35,870 nucleotides of DNA from Flavobacteriales bacterium (lineage in GTDB: Bacteria > Bacteroidota > Bacteroidia > Flavobacteriales > Flavobacteriaceae). Position numbers and translations under genes: made by a program. A model generated the notes under the pieces. The model was not told the DNA's origin, searched no databases, and saw only the letters and a program-made list of their open reading frames with translations. The stretch is taken from contig SGZC01000004.1 in NCBI GenBank assembly GCA_004213605.1, forward strand, positions 1 through 35,870, read 5' to 3'. Below are positions 1 to 8,604 of this stretch, one piece after another. Within the stretch, counting starts at the first letter, position 1; each line of letters begins with the position of its first letter.

Positions 1-1974
1 ATTTTCAAAAGCTTTTTTTGCTTGATATTGTAACGCTTTCCAATTGCCTAAACCATCAATACTCGACCAAGAAACTGCCGGCCAACAATCGTTTAATTGC
101 CAATATAAAGTGCCCATATTATATGGTTTTGCTCTACGATGTGCATAAATTCCTTTGGTCATTCCATATGCTTGAAGTACCTGACTCATATACACATAAT
201 CCTCTCCATTAACTGGAACAGGGAAATCACGTTCCATATATTCTATAATTAAAGAAAAACCTCTAGCATGTTTTTGATGATTATTAAAAGATGGATGATT
301 CATATCAATTGAATCTTTTTCTGTAAAATACTTAATGGTTTCGTAACTCGGAAAGGATTGAAATCCAAATTCACTCATAAATCGAGGCACTTTTTCTTCA
401 AAATGCTCAAAAGGATAGCCATCATGCCATACCCACCAATCATGCGTATCGCCCTCAAATTGATATCTTTTATCTCCTCGACCAAATTTAGGAGAACTTT
501 CCCAATAAGCAACAGAAGAATGCAAGCTGTCCACTACTTGAGGTAGAATTTGTTTAAACACAGCATCATACCCCTTCCAAATTTTTTGTTGTTGCGCTGC
601 GGTCTTACCATCTTTCCAGCCCCAAAGATGCCATCCTTCGCTATTTTCATTATTTCCACACCAAAGGGCTATACTTGGATGTTGTCGCAATCTTTTTATA
701 TTTTCAATGGCTTCCTGTTTTACATTTTCTAAAAAAAAATTATCGCCTGGATACATTGCGCAAGCAAACATAAAATCTTGCCAAACCAAAATGCCTTTTG
801 CATCACAAAGTTGGTAAAAGAAGTTGTCTTCATAAACGCCACCTCCCCAGACACGGAGCATATTCATATTGGAGTCTACAACATCATTAATTAATTTTAC
901 ATAATTTCCTTGATCAACTTCCGGAAGAAATATGTTTTGCGGAATGTAATTAGCCCCTTTCATATAAACTGGTTTGCCATTGAGTTTAAAATAAAAACTT
1001 TCTCCTATAGAGTCCTTATCGGTGACTAATTCGATAGACCGAATTCCTAGTTTTTTTGTAAAAGAAGTTTTTTGAAACCCTTTATTTAATAGCTCCACAT
1101 CAATATTGTATAAATGAGGATTACCTAAATTGTGGGTCCACCATAGTATTGGATTTTTAATTAAAAATGGGACTTTATATTCTTGTTTCTCAGGGATAAC
1201 AGTAATAATAGATTCAAATATTTCTTGAGTATCATTATTGGTTATTTGAACAATGACTTCTTCTTTTGTTTGAGTATGGATGATTAATTCAGCAGAAATT
1301 TCAGCCTTTGCTTCTGAAATGGAATTAGTTTTTAGAAATACACTTTTAAAACGAATTTTATCATAGGAAATAAGAGCGATGTCCTTAGTAATACCCATTG
1401 TTTTAACAGTAGGCCCCCAATCCCATCCGTATTGATATTGTGGTTTACGGGTAAAAACTCGAGGAGATTCTGGCAGTTCGTAATCTAGTTTTTCGGCTTC
1501 TGTTTTTTCAATAGAATCGGTAGAATTTAAAATGATTTTCAATTCGTTTTCAAGCTTTAATACATCACTTACATCCACCTCCCACCTCCTAAAGGCATTA
1601 TTGGTTTTTAATAAAAGCTGGTCATTTAAATAGATGTCGGCATAAGTATCCAAGCCTTCAAAACGTAAAAAATGTTTTGACTTTAAGAGTGTTTCTTCTG
1701 TAACTGAAACGGCTGTTTTGTAGCTCCAATTTTTTTTTGAAATCCATTGTATAGAATCTTCATTTGTGCCAATAAATGGATGGTGGATTTCATCTAAATT
1801 TAATAAATCGGTTTGGACAGTCCCAGGAATAGATGCTGGTTTCCAAATAGAATCCCCTTCTTGAGAAAACTTCCAATTATTTAATAAGTAATTGTATTCT
1901 AAATCTTTTTTCGATGGTTTACATGATAGTACTATTAATAATACTAAAACAATAGATAAGAAACTTTTTTTCAT
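1..1974 (-). CDS. Beta-mannosidase-like glycoside hydrolase family 2 lipoprotein (C-terminus truncated by window edge)
   Basis: Reading the reverse strand from ATG at 1974 gives an uninterrupted 658-codon frame to position 1: MKKSFLSIVLVLLIVLSCKPSKKD... (lipobox LSC), ...YQYGWDWGPTV..., MLRVWGGGVYE, ALWCGNNENSEG (acid/base Glu region), PRFMSEFGFQSFPS (nucleophile Glu region). Missing from the ORF track because no stop lies inside the window. Confidence 0.93.
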   Translation of the reverse strand, partial: MKKSFLSIVLVLLIVLSCKPSKKDLEYNYLLNNWKFSQEGDSIWKPASIPGTVQTDLLNLDEIHHPFIGTNEDSIQWISKKNWSYKTAVSVTEETLLKSKHFLRFEGLDTYADIYLNDQLLLKTNNAFRRWEVDVSDVLKLENELKIILNSTDSIEKTEAEKLDYELPESPRVFTRKPQYQYGWDWGPTVKTMGITKDIALISYDKIRFKSVFLKTNSISEAKAEISAELIIHTQTKEEVIVQITNNDTQEIFESIITVIPEKQEYKVPFLIKNPILWWTHNLGNPHLYNIDVELLNKGFQKTSFTKKLGIRSIELVTDKDSIGESFYFKLNGKPVYMKGANYIPQNIFLPEVDQGNYVKLINDVVDSNMNMLRVWGGGVYEDNFFYQLCDAKGILVWQDFMFACAMYPGDNFFLENVKQEAIENIKRLRQHPSIALWCGNNENSEGWHLWGWKDGKTAAQQQKIWKGYDAVFKQILPQVVDSLHSSVAYWESSPKFGRGDKRYQFEGDTHDWWVWHDGYPFEHFEEKVPRFMSEFGFQSFPSYETIKYFTEKDSIDMNHPSFNNHQKHARGFSLIIEYMERDFPVPVNGEDYVYMSQVLQAYGMTKGIYAHRRAKPYNMGTLYWQLNDCWPAVSWSSIDGLGNWKALQYQAKKAFEN

Positions 1975-2170
1975 GGAACTAAAATAAGCAAATTGATTAA
2001 AGCCGATTTAACATGAATGCTATTTTACGTTATTTAGTTAATTTTAAACCGGATAGCTAAAAAAATAGAGCTGTCTTAAAAAATCTTCTGACTTTAAAGG
2101 AAAACAGTACTCACTTTTTCAATTCAACCATTTACCGTATTTTTACCTAAATCAATATAAAAATACGACT

Positions 2171-2704
2171 ATGGCAATTGCAAGACCCTTTAACTTACAG
2201 AAATGGATTGATGACAATAGACACTTACTAAAACCTCCAGTAGGAAATAAAAACTTATATGTTGAATCAGAGGATTATATTGTAATGATTGTGGCTGGCC
2301 CTAATGCAAGAAAAGACTACCATTATAATGAAACAGAAGAGTTGTTTTATCAAATTGAAGGAGATATTGTTGTGAAAACACAACAAAATGGGAAGTTGGT
2401 AGAATACCCAATCAGTGAAGGAGAGATGTTTCTTTTGCCGCCTAAAGTGCCTCATTCCCCAATTAGGTCAGCAGGTTCAATTGGACTAGTAATAGAAAGA
2501 AAAAGAAATAAAAACGATAAAGATGGTTTAATGTGGTTTTCGGATACTGCCAATGAGTTGCTTTACGAAGAGTATTTTAAATTAACTAATGTAGAAAAGG
2601 ATTTTTTTCCGGTTTTTAAGAGATTCTATTCAGATGAAAAGCTCAGAACTTGTCCAAAAACAGGTGAGGTGATGGAAGCTGATGAGAGATATATAGGTAA
2701 ATAA
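2171..2704 (+). CDS. nbaC: 3-hydroxyanthranilate 3,4-dioxygenase
   Basis: 177 aa cupin: MAIARPFNLQKWIDDNRHLLKPPVGNK, DYHYNETEELFYQIEGDIVVK, FLLPPKVPHSPIR, and a C-terminal Cys-containing region (LRTCPKTGEV). Confidence 0.92.
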   Translation: MAIARPFNLQKWIDDNRHLLKPPVGNKNLYVESEDYIVMIVAGPNARKDYHYNETEELFYQIEGDIVVKTQQNGKLVEYPISEGEMFLLPPKVPHSPIRSAGSIGLVIERKRNKNDKDGLMWFSDTANELLYEEYFKLTNVEKDFFPVFKRFYSDEKLRTCPKTGEVMEADERYIGK

Positions 2705-2880
2705 TAGATTTTTCAACTTCATTTTAAAATCTATTATGATTTAGAGGAATTAAAGACTTACGATAATTGCAGAATTTTTATGGATCAGGTCTATGAACTA
2801 TTGAAAATTAACCCTTTTTGTCTTATTTTTCTTTATTTTTTTCATTCTTTAATATTTTTTAAAATCTTCCAAGGAATAAC

Positions 2881-2888
2881 TACCTTTG
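2881..2888 (+). promoter_or_regulatory. Candidate Bacteroidota -7 box TACCTTTG upstream of the aldehyde dehydrogenase
   Basis: Matches TAnnTTTG, 34 nt upstream of ATG 2923; no clear -33 TTG seen. Confidence 0.5.
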
Positions 2889-2922
2889 CACACTCATTTT
2901 AGAATAATAAAATAATAAATAT

Positions 2923-4476
2923 ATGGCTACTGCTGCAAACAAATTTGGAATTGAAAGTGCATTAGAAAAATTAGGAGTTAATCAGATAAATAAAGGAACT
3001 TCGACTGGAAGTAACTGGTTTTCGGAAGGAGATATGATTTCTTCCTATTCGCCTGTTGATGGGAAGTTAATAGGAAAAGTAACAACAACTTCTCGTGAAG
3101 ATTATGATCGAGTAATCGATACGGCTCAAGCTGCTTACAAAGAATGGAGAAAAGTTCCAGCTCCTCAAAGAGGTGAAATTGTTCGTCAGTTTGGTAATAA
3201 ATTAAGAGAATTAAAAGAACCTTTAGGGCAATTGGTTTCTTACGAAATGGGGAAATCATTACAAGAAGGTTATGGAGAGGTTCAAGAAATGATTGATATC
3301 TGTGATTTTGCAGTGGGTCTTTCAAGACAATTAAACGGTCAAACCATTCCATCGGAACGTCCAGGACATGTCATGCGTGAGCAATGGCATCCAATTGGAA
3401 TCGTAGGTATTATTTCTGCATTTAATTTTCCAGTAGCAGTTTGGTCTTGGAATACAGCCTTAGCCTGGATTTGTGGAGATGTATGTGTTTGGAAAGCTTC
3501 AGAAAAATCACCTATTTGCTCGATAGCTTGTCAAAACATTATAGCAGCTATTTTAAAAGAAAATAACCTTCCAGAAGGAATTTCTTGTATCATTAATGGT
3601 GACTATAAAGTAGGTGAAATGATGACGACTGATACTCGTATTCCATTAATTTCTGCTACAGGATCTACTCGTATGGGAAGAATTGTAGGAGCTACTGTTG
3701 CAGAACGTTTCGGAAAATCTTTATTAGAATTAGGGGGGAATAATGCTATTATTATTACACCAACTGCCGATTTAAAAGTAGTGGTTCCTGGGGCTGTATT
3801 TGGCGCGGTTGGTACTGCTGGACAACGTTGTACTTCTACCAGAAGGTTGATCATTCACGAATCTGTTTACGATAAAGTAAGAGATGCAATTGTGGGTGCT
3901 TATGGACAAATTGTAATTGGTAATCCGTTAGATGAAACTAAGCACATGGGACCATTAATCGATAAAGATGCGGTAACTATGTATTTAGCCGCTATCGAAA
4001 AAGCAAAAGCTGAAGGTGGAAAAGTATTAGTTGAAGGTGGTGTTTTAGAAGGTGAAGGATTTGAAAGTGGTTGTTACGTAAAACCAGCCATTATTGAAGC
4101 TGAAAACCATTTTGAGATTGTACAACATGAAACATTTGCACCAATTTTATATTTAATGAAATACAGTGGTGATGTTAAGGATGCTATTGATATCCAAAAT
4201 GGAGTAGCACAAGGATTGTCTTCTGCGATTATGACCAATGAAATGAAAGAAGCTGAAAGATTCTTAAGTTATGCTGGATCTGATTGTGGTATTGCCAATG
4301 TAAATATCGGCACTTCAGGTGCTGAGATTGGGGGTGCTTTTGGAGGTGAAAAAGAAACAGGTGGTGGACGTGAGTCTGGATCGGATTCTTGGAAAGTATA
4401 TATGCGTAGACAAACCAATACGGTAAATTATTCAGACGAATTACCTTTGGCACAAGGAATTAAATTCGATTTATAA
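2923..4476 (+). CDS. amaB: Aldehyde dehydrogenase, ALDH7 / aminoadipate-semialdehyde (piperideine-6-carboxylate) dehydrogenase type
   Basis: 517 aa; FNFPVAVWSWNTALAWICGD, LLELGGNNAIIITPTADL, GTAGQRCTSTRRLI (catalytic Cys), HETFAPILYLMKY. Confidence 0.88.
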   Translation: MATAANKFGIESALEKLGVNQINKGTSTGSNWFSEGDMISSYSPVDGKLIGKVTTTSREDYDRVIDTAQAAYKEWRKVPAPQRGEIVRQFGNKLRELKEPLGQLVSYEMGKSLQEGYGEVQEMIDICDFAVGLSRQLNGQTIPSERPGHVMREQWHPIGIVGIISAFNFPVAVWSWNTALAWICGDVCVWKASEKSPICSIACQNIIAAILKENNLPEGISCIINGDYKVGEMMTTDTRIPLISATGSTRMGRIVGATVAERFGKSLLELGGNNAIIITPTADLKVVVPGAVFGAVGTAGQRCTSTRRLIIHESVYDKVRDAIVGAYGQIVIGNPLDETKHMGPLIDKDAVTMYLAAIEKAKAEGGKVLVEGGVLEGEGFESGCYVKPAIIEAENHFEIVQHETFAPILYLMKYSGDVKDAIDIQNGVAQGLSSAIMTNEMKEAERFLSYAGSDCGIANVNIGTSGAEIGGAFGGEKETGGGRESGSDSWKVYMRRQTNTVNYSDELPLAQGIKFDL

Positions 4477-4495
4477 CCGATTTTTCAATAAAAAT

Positions 4496-4533
4496 AAAAA
4501 GCCTCTAAATATAACATTTGGAGGCTTTTTTTA
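4496..4533. terminator. Bidirectional intrinsic terminator between convergent genes
   Basis: aaaaaGCCTCtAAATataacATTTgGAGGCttttttt: GC-rich stem with A-tract on the left and T-tract on the right. Confidence 0.85.
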
Positions 4534-4562
4534 TCAAACTGCTCGTGTTTCTTTTATTTTTT

Positions 4563-5699
4563 TCAACTGTACTTCATTTTTCGTAAAATACGAGCGGTCT
4601 CTTTATAGGAATTATAGATACTTCCATTCTGTTTTTTTAAAAAGGGTTTGGCCTCCATTAATCTATCTTTTGCATCGGTAAAATCATTTAAAAAACAAAT
4701 TAAATAAGTTGCAGGAAGACTTTTCAAATCTTTTTCTTCAGTAGTACTTAAAGGAATCTTTTTTTTCAATTTTTCAATAATAGCGTTATTGGCATTGTAA
4801 ATATGATATAATGTTCGTTTATTAAATTGAGGAGGGTTAAATAATAAAATAGTATCCATTTGATAAGATCCGTTTTCATTAAAGCAAATGATCACTTCTT
4901 CTAAAGGATAATATTTGTATTGATTATTTAAACCTAAATGAACATATTCAATAATTCGAAATTCATTTTCAGTAAAGCGAATACTCACCTCGTCCAAATT
5001 AGAATAAAACAAACGAACTTGCTCGTTAATCAATTCGATATCTACCCTAGAATAATAAGTATCGTCTTTTACTTTTTTGATAGTTCCCGCCCAGCAAACC
5101 ACAAACTGTTCTTTAAAAACATGGTAAAATGAAGGTAAGTCCTTATGTTTTTTGTTTATAAAATTAATCACTCCATCCAAGGTATGCTCAATATTGTTTT
5201 TGGCTTTGGTTTCGATGGCTTTTACAATTTCTGAATTGACATCTTTGATCTCAATATCAAAATCTTTTGGCATTGAAATGCTGCCATCTCGCATAAAAAT
5301 CGATCCTCCCCAATACTTCCAAATATTTTTTCTAAGAGACGTTATCTTTTGAGTAGGTCGTATGGTTACTAACCCAACTACTTTGTGTTCGGGTAAATTT
5401 GGAAAAGGCACATTTTCGTATGTAATAATAGGAGGATTGGTTAAATAAGCATTGATGAGGTTTTGGATTTTACTGTCATCAAAAAAATCGACTCCACTAA
5501 TTGTATTTGCCTCATCTTCTACACCCACCACAATAAAACTATTGTTTTTTGGATTGCTATTACTAAGTGCACAAACGTGCTTTAAAAATTTTGCCTTCCC
5601 TTCTTTTGAGCCTAAATCAATTTTTCGCTTTTTATCATAGAAACTACTCTCATCGTTGTGAGCAAGTAAGTTTTTAATTAAAAGGCGTTTGTTAATCAT
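4563..5699 (-). CDS. ATP-binding/AlbA_2 (Schlafen AlbA_2-like) domain protein
   Basis: 378 aa; RKIDLGSKEGKAKFLKHVCALSNSNPKNNSFIVVGVEDEANTISGVDFFDDSKIQNLINAYLTNPPI resembles the AlbA_2 N-terminal domain; C-terminal part not recognised. Confidence 0.7.
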   Translation of the reverse strand: MINKRLLIKNLLAHNDESSFYDKKRKIDLGSKEGKAKFLKHVCALSNSNPKNNSFIVVGVEDEANTISGVDFFDDSKIQNLINAYLTNPPIITYENVPFPNLPEHKVVGLVTIRPTQKITSLRKNIWKYWGGSIFMRDGSISMPKDFDIEIKDVNSEIVKAIETKAKNNIEHTLDGVINFINKKHKDLPSFYHVFKEQFVVCWAGTIKKVKDDTYYSRVDIELINEQVRLFYSNLDEVSIRFTENEFRIIEYVHLGLNNQYKYYPLEEVIICFNENGSYQMDTILLFNPPQFNKRTLYHIYNANNAIIEKLKKKIPLSTTEEKDLKSLPATYLICFLNDFTDAKDRLMEAKPFLKKQNGSIYNSYKETARILRKMKYS

Positions 5700-5702
5700 A
5701 AT

Positions 5703-6464
5703 TTATTTCTTGTTTACGATGGTGCTAGATGCTTGGTCCAAGGCCATTACTGTTAAATCGGCAATATTCACATGTGCAGGTCTGGTAACGGTAAACCAAA
5801 TTATTTCAGCAATATCTTGTGCTTGCAATGGAGTGAATCCTTGATAAACTTTAGTTGCTTTTTGGGAATCGCCTTTAAATCTCACCTCACTAAATTCGGT
5901 TGCTACCATTCCTGGATTGATGGCTCCTACTTTAATTCCTTTTCCGTTTAAATCGATTCGCATTCCTTGGTTAATCGCATCTACAGCATATTTACTAGCA
6001 CAGTAAACATTCCCTCTTGGATAGACTTCTTTTCCAGCAGTAGATCCAATATTGATGATGTGTCCACTTTCTTTTTGAAGCATTTTTGGAAGTATCGCTT
6101 TACTTACATAAAGTAATCCCTTTACATTGATGTCGATCATCGCTTCCCAATCTTCTAGATTTCCGTCTTGTATAGAATCTAATCCATGTGCATTTCCAGC
6201 ATTATTTATTAAAATATCAATAGTTGAAAAAGCATCTGGGATAGATTCAATTTTTGAAAACACTTCTTTTTTATCGCGAACATCAAAATTTAACGTATGG
6301 ATATTGCAAAATGAGTCCAATTCACTTTTTAATCCGTCGAGTCGGTCTTGCCTTCTTCCACAAAGGATTAAATTAATTCCATTTCTAGCTAATACGATAG
6401 CCGTTGCCATACCAATTCCGGAGGAAGCACCAGTTATTATTGCAGTTTTTGTATTCATAATCAT
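5703..6464 (-). CDS. SDR family NAD(P)-dependent oxidoreductase (YdfG-like)
   Basis: TGASSGIGMATA, NNAG, YCASKYA, NPGMVATEFS motifs. Start may be 6464 or 6458. Confidence 0.93.
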   Translation of the reverse strand: MIMNTKTAIITGASSGIGMATAIVLARNGINLILCGRRQDRLDGLKSELDSFCNIHTLNFDVRDKKEVFSKIESIPDAFSTIDILINNAGNAHGLDSIQDGNLEDWEAMIDINVKGLLYVSKAILPKMLQKESGHIINIGSTAGKEVYPRGNVYCASKYAVDAINQGMRIDLNGKGIKVGAINPGMVATEFSEVRFKGDSQKATKVYQGFTPLQAQDIAEIIWFTVTRPAHVNIADLTVMALDQASSTIVNKK

Positions 6465-6520
6465 AAAGTTTTCAAAAAGAGACTTTTTTTTATTAAAATA
6501 ATCCGATATTTAATATAGAA

Positions 6521-6544
6521 AAATACGTATTTAAAGCGCTTTAA
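6521..6544. promoter_or_regulatory. Two abutting perfect palindromes upstream of the MoxR/Bat cluster (candidate operator)
   Basis: AAATACGTATTT (6521-6532) and TTAAAGCGCTTTAA (6531-6544) are each self-reverse-complementary and share 2 nt. Confidence 0.45.
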
Positions 6545-6654
6545 CCCTTTAAATCTAACGGCTAATTTTAACCAATTATTAACAAGGTTTTAAATGTTAA
6601 TTTTTCAATTTAGCAATTCATAATAAAACAACTGTTTATTAAATAAAATAAGAC

Positions 6655-7659
6655 ATGGAGCAAGCAGATATAACGCTAGATATTGGCGCTTTAAATGAAA
6701 AAATTGAGAAGGAATCAGCCTTTATAGATATTCTTTCTATGGAAATGAACAAGGTCATAGTTGGCCAAAAACATATGGTCGAACGGTTGTTAATAGGATT
6801 GCTTGGAGGGGGACATATACTACTGGAAGGAGTTCCGGGATTAGCAAAAACCTTAGCGATTAACACTCTGGCAAAAGCAGTCCACGGTGATTTTAGCAGA
6901 GTTCAGTTTACACCAGATTTACTTCCTGCTGATGTGGTTGGGACGATGATTTACAATATGAAAGATAATGACTTCAGTATCAAAAAGGGGCCTATTTTTG
7001 CAAATTTTGTATTGGCAGATGAGATCAACCGTGCTCCTGCAAAAGTACAATCTGCATTATTGGAAGCAATGCAAGAAAAGCAAGTAACCATTGGTGATGA
7101 AACATTTTCTTTGGATAGCCCGTTTTTAGTAATGGCAACTCAAAACCCAATCGAACAAGAAGGTACTTACCCATTACCAGAAGCACAAGTGGATCGTTTT
7201 ATGTTAAAAACAGTGATAAAATATCCTCAATTAGCTGAAGAACAGTTAATAGTGCGTCAAAACTTAAAAGGAAGTTTTGAAAAAGTAAACCAAGTTGTTT
7301 CTTTAGCTCAAATACTAAAAGCACAAAAGTCAGTCCGTGAAGTGTATATGGACGAGAAAATAGAGAAATATATCTTAGATATTATTTTTGCTACTAGAAC
7401 ACCTGAAAATTATAATTTGGTAGAATTAAATCCCCTAATTAGTTTTGGATCTTCCCCAAGAGGAAGTATTAACCTAGCTACTGCATCGAAATGTTATGCC
7501 TTTATTAAACGTAGGGGCTATGTCATCCCAGAAGATGTAAGAGCTGTTGTTCACGACGTGTTGCGCCATCGTATTGGTATTACTTATGAAGCGGAAGCAG
7601 AAAACATTACTTCAGAAGATATTATTAATAAGATTGTAAACGAAATTGAAGTGCCTTAG
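6655..7659 (+). CDS. MoxR family AAA+ ATPase
   Basis: GGHILLEGVPGLAKTL (Walker A-like), ADEINRAPAKVQSALLEAMQEKQVTIGDE, ATQNPIEQEGTYPLPEAQVDRF. Confidence 0.96.
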   Translation: MEQADITLDIGALNEKIEKESAFIDILSMEMNKVIVGQKHMVERLLIGLLGGGHILLEGVPGLAKTLAINTLAKAVHGDFSRVQFTPDLLPADVVGTMIYNMKDNDFSIKKGPIFANFVLADEINRAPAKVQSALLEAMQEKQVTIGDETFSLDSPFLVMATQNPIEQEGTYPLPEAQVDRFMLKTVIKYPQLAEEQLIVRQNLKGSFEKVNQVVSLAQILKAQKSVREVYMDEKIEKYILDIIFATRTPENYNLVELNPLISFGSSPRGSINLATASKCYAFIKRRGYVIPEDVRAVVHDVLRHRIGITYEAEAENITSEDIINKIVNEIEVP

Positions 7660-7734
7660 AATCCAAATACAGTAGATTCTTAACACTAACCAATATTGAA
7701 AAACTTGTTTTAATAACCATTACAGACTTAAGAA

Positions 7735-8598
7735 ATGGATACCAAGGAACTCCTTAAAAAAGTACGAAAAATCGAAATTAAAACACGTCGACTGAGCGAT
7801 CATATGTTTGGTGGCGAATATCATAGTACCTTTAAAGGCCGCGGAATGACTTTTAGTGAAGTTCGCCAGTATCAATTTGGTGATGATGTTCGCTCTATTG
7901 ATTGGAATGTAACGGCTCGTTACAACGAACCATATATCAAGGTTTTTGAAGAAGAGCGAGAGTTAACGTTAATGTTAATCGTAGATATTAGTGGTTCTGA
8001 AATGTTTGGGACGGGCGGTCAATTTAAAAATGAAATTGTTACTGAAATTGCTGCAACTTTGGCGTTTTCTGCTCTACAAAACAATGATAAAATAGGCTTA
8101 ATTTTATTTTCGAATGAAATTGAGTTTTTTATACCACCCAAAAAAGGAAAGTCTCATGTCCTAAGAATTATAAGAGAATTATTAGAACACAAGCCCAATA
8201 GTAAAAAAACAGACATCGCAATGGCTCTCAAATACTTTTCTAAAGTAATCAAGAAAAAAGCAATTGTATTTGTATTATCAGATTTTATAACTGACTCCTA
8301 TAGAGATACATTAAAAATTGTTTCGGGGAAACATGATATTACTGGGATTCGAGTTTTTGATAAAAATGAAGAGCAGATTCCGAATCTTGGAGTGGTTCAA
8401 ATGGAAGATCAAGAAACCAGAGAATTAGTATTAGTGAATACCTCCTCAAAAGGAGTTCGTAACCATTATCAATCTTATTATCAGGATAGAGCAGATTATT
8501 TTAAAGAATCATTTCAAAAGAGTGGGGCAGGATCGTTGACGTGTCGAGTAGATGAAAGTTATGTAAAAAAAATGTTGGGCTATTTCAAAAACAGATAA
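7735..8598 (+). CDS. DUF58 domain protein with degenerate VWA fold
   Basis: FKGRGMTFSEVRQYQFGDDVRSIDWNVTAR is the DUF58 signature; DISGSEMFG is MIDAS-like. Confidence 0.94.
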   Translation: MDTKELLKKVRKIEIKTRRLSDHMFGGEYHSTFKGRGMTFSEVRQYQFGDDVRSIDWNVTARYNEPYIKVFEEERELTLMLIVDISGSEMFGTGGQFKNEIVTEIAATLAFSALQNNDKIGLILFSNEIEFFIPPKKGKSHVLRIIRELLEHKPNSKKTDIAMALKYFSKVIKKKAIVFVLSDFITDSYRDTLKIVSGKHDITGIRVFDKNEEQIPNLGVVQMEDQETRELVLVNTSSKGVRNHYQSYYQDRADYFKESFQKSGAGSLTCRVDESYVKKMLGYFKNR

Positions 8599-8604
8599 CT
8601 ATTG

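Noticed and set aside
18-732. Three short + strand ORFs (18-212, 358-546, 550-732)
   Set aside because: They lie antisense to the clear beta-mannosidase frame on the minus strand and have no recognisable product.
2780-2902. 40-codon ORF MDQVYELLKINPFCLIFLYFFHSLIFFKIFQGITTFAHSF in the gap before the aldehyde dehydrogenase
   Set aside because: It runs through the candidate TACCTTTG box, has no obvious ribosome-binding site and hydrophobicity expected of AT-rich intergenic DNA.
2978-3854. Antisense ORFs of 124 and 83 aa inside the aldehyde dehydrogenase
   Set aside because: Antisense to a well-supported CDS; composition is that of a shadow frame.
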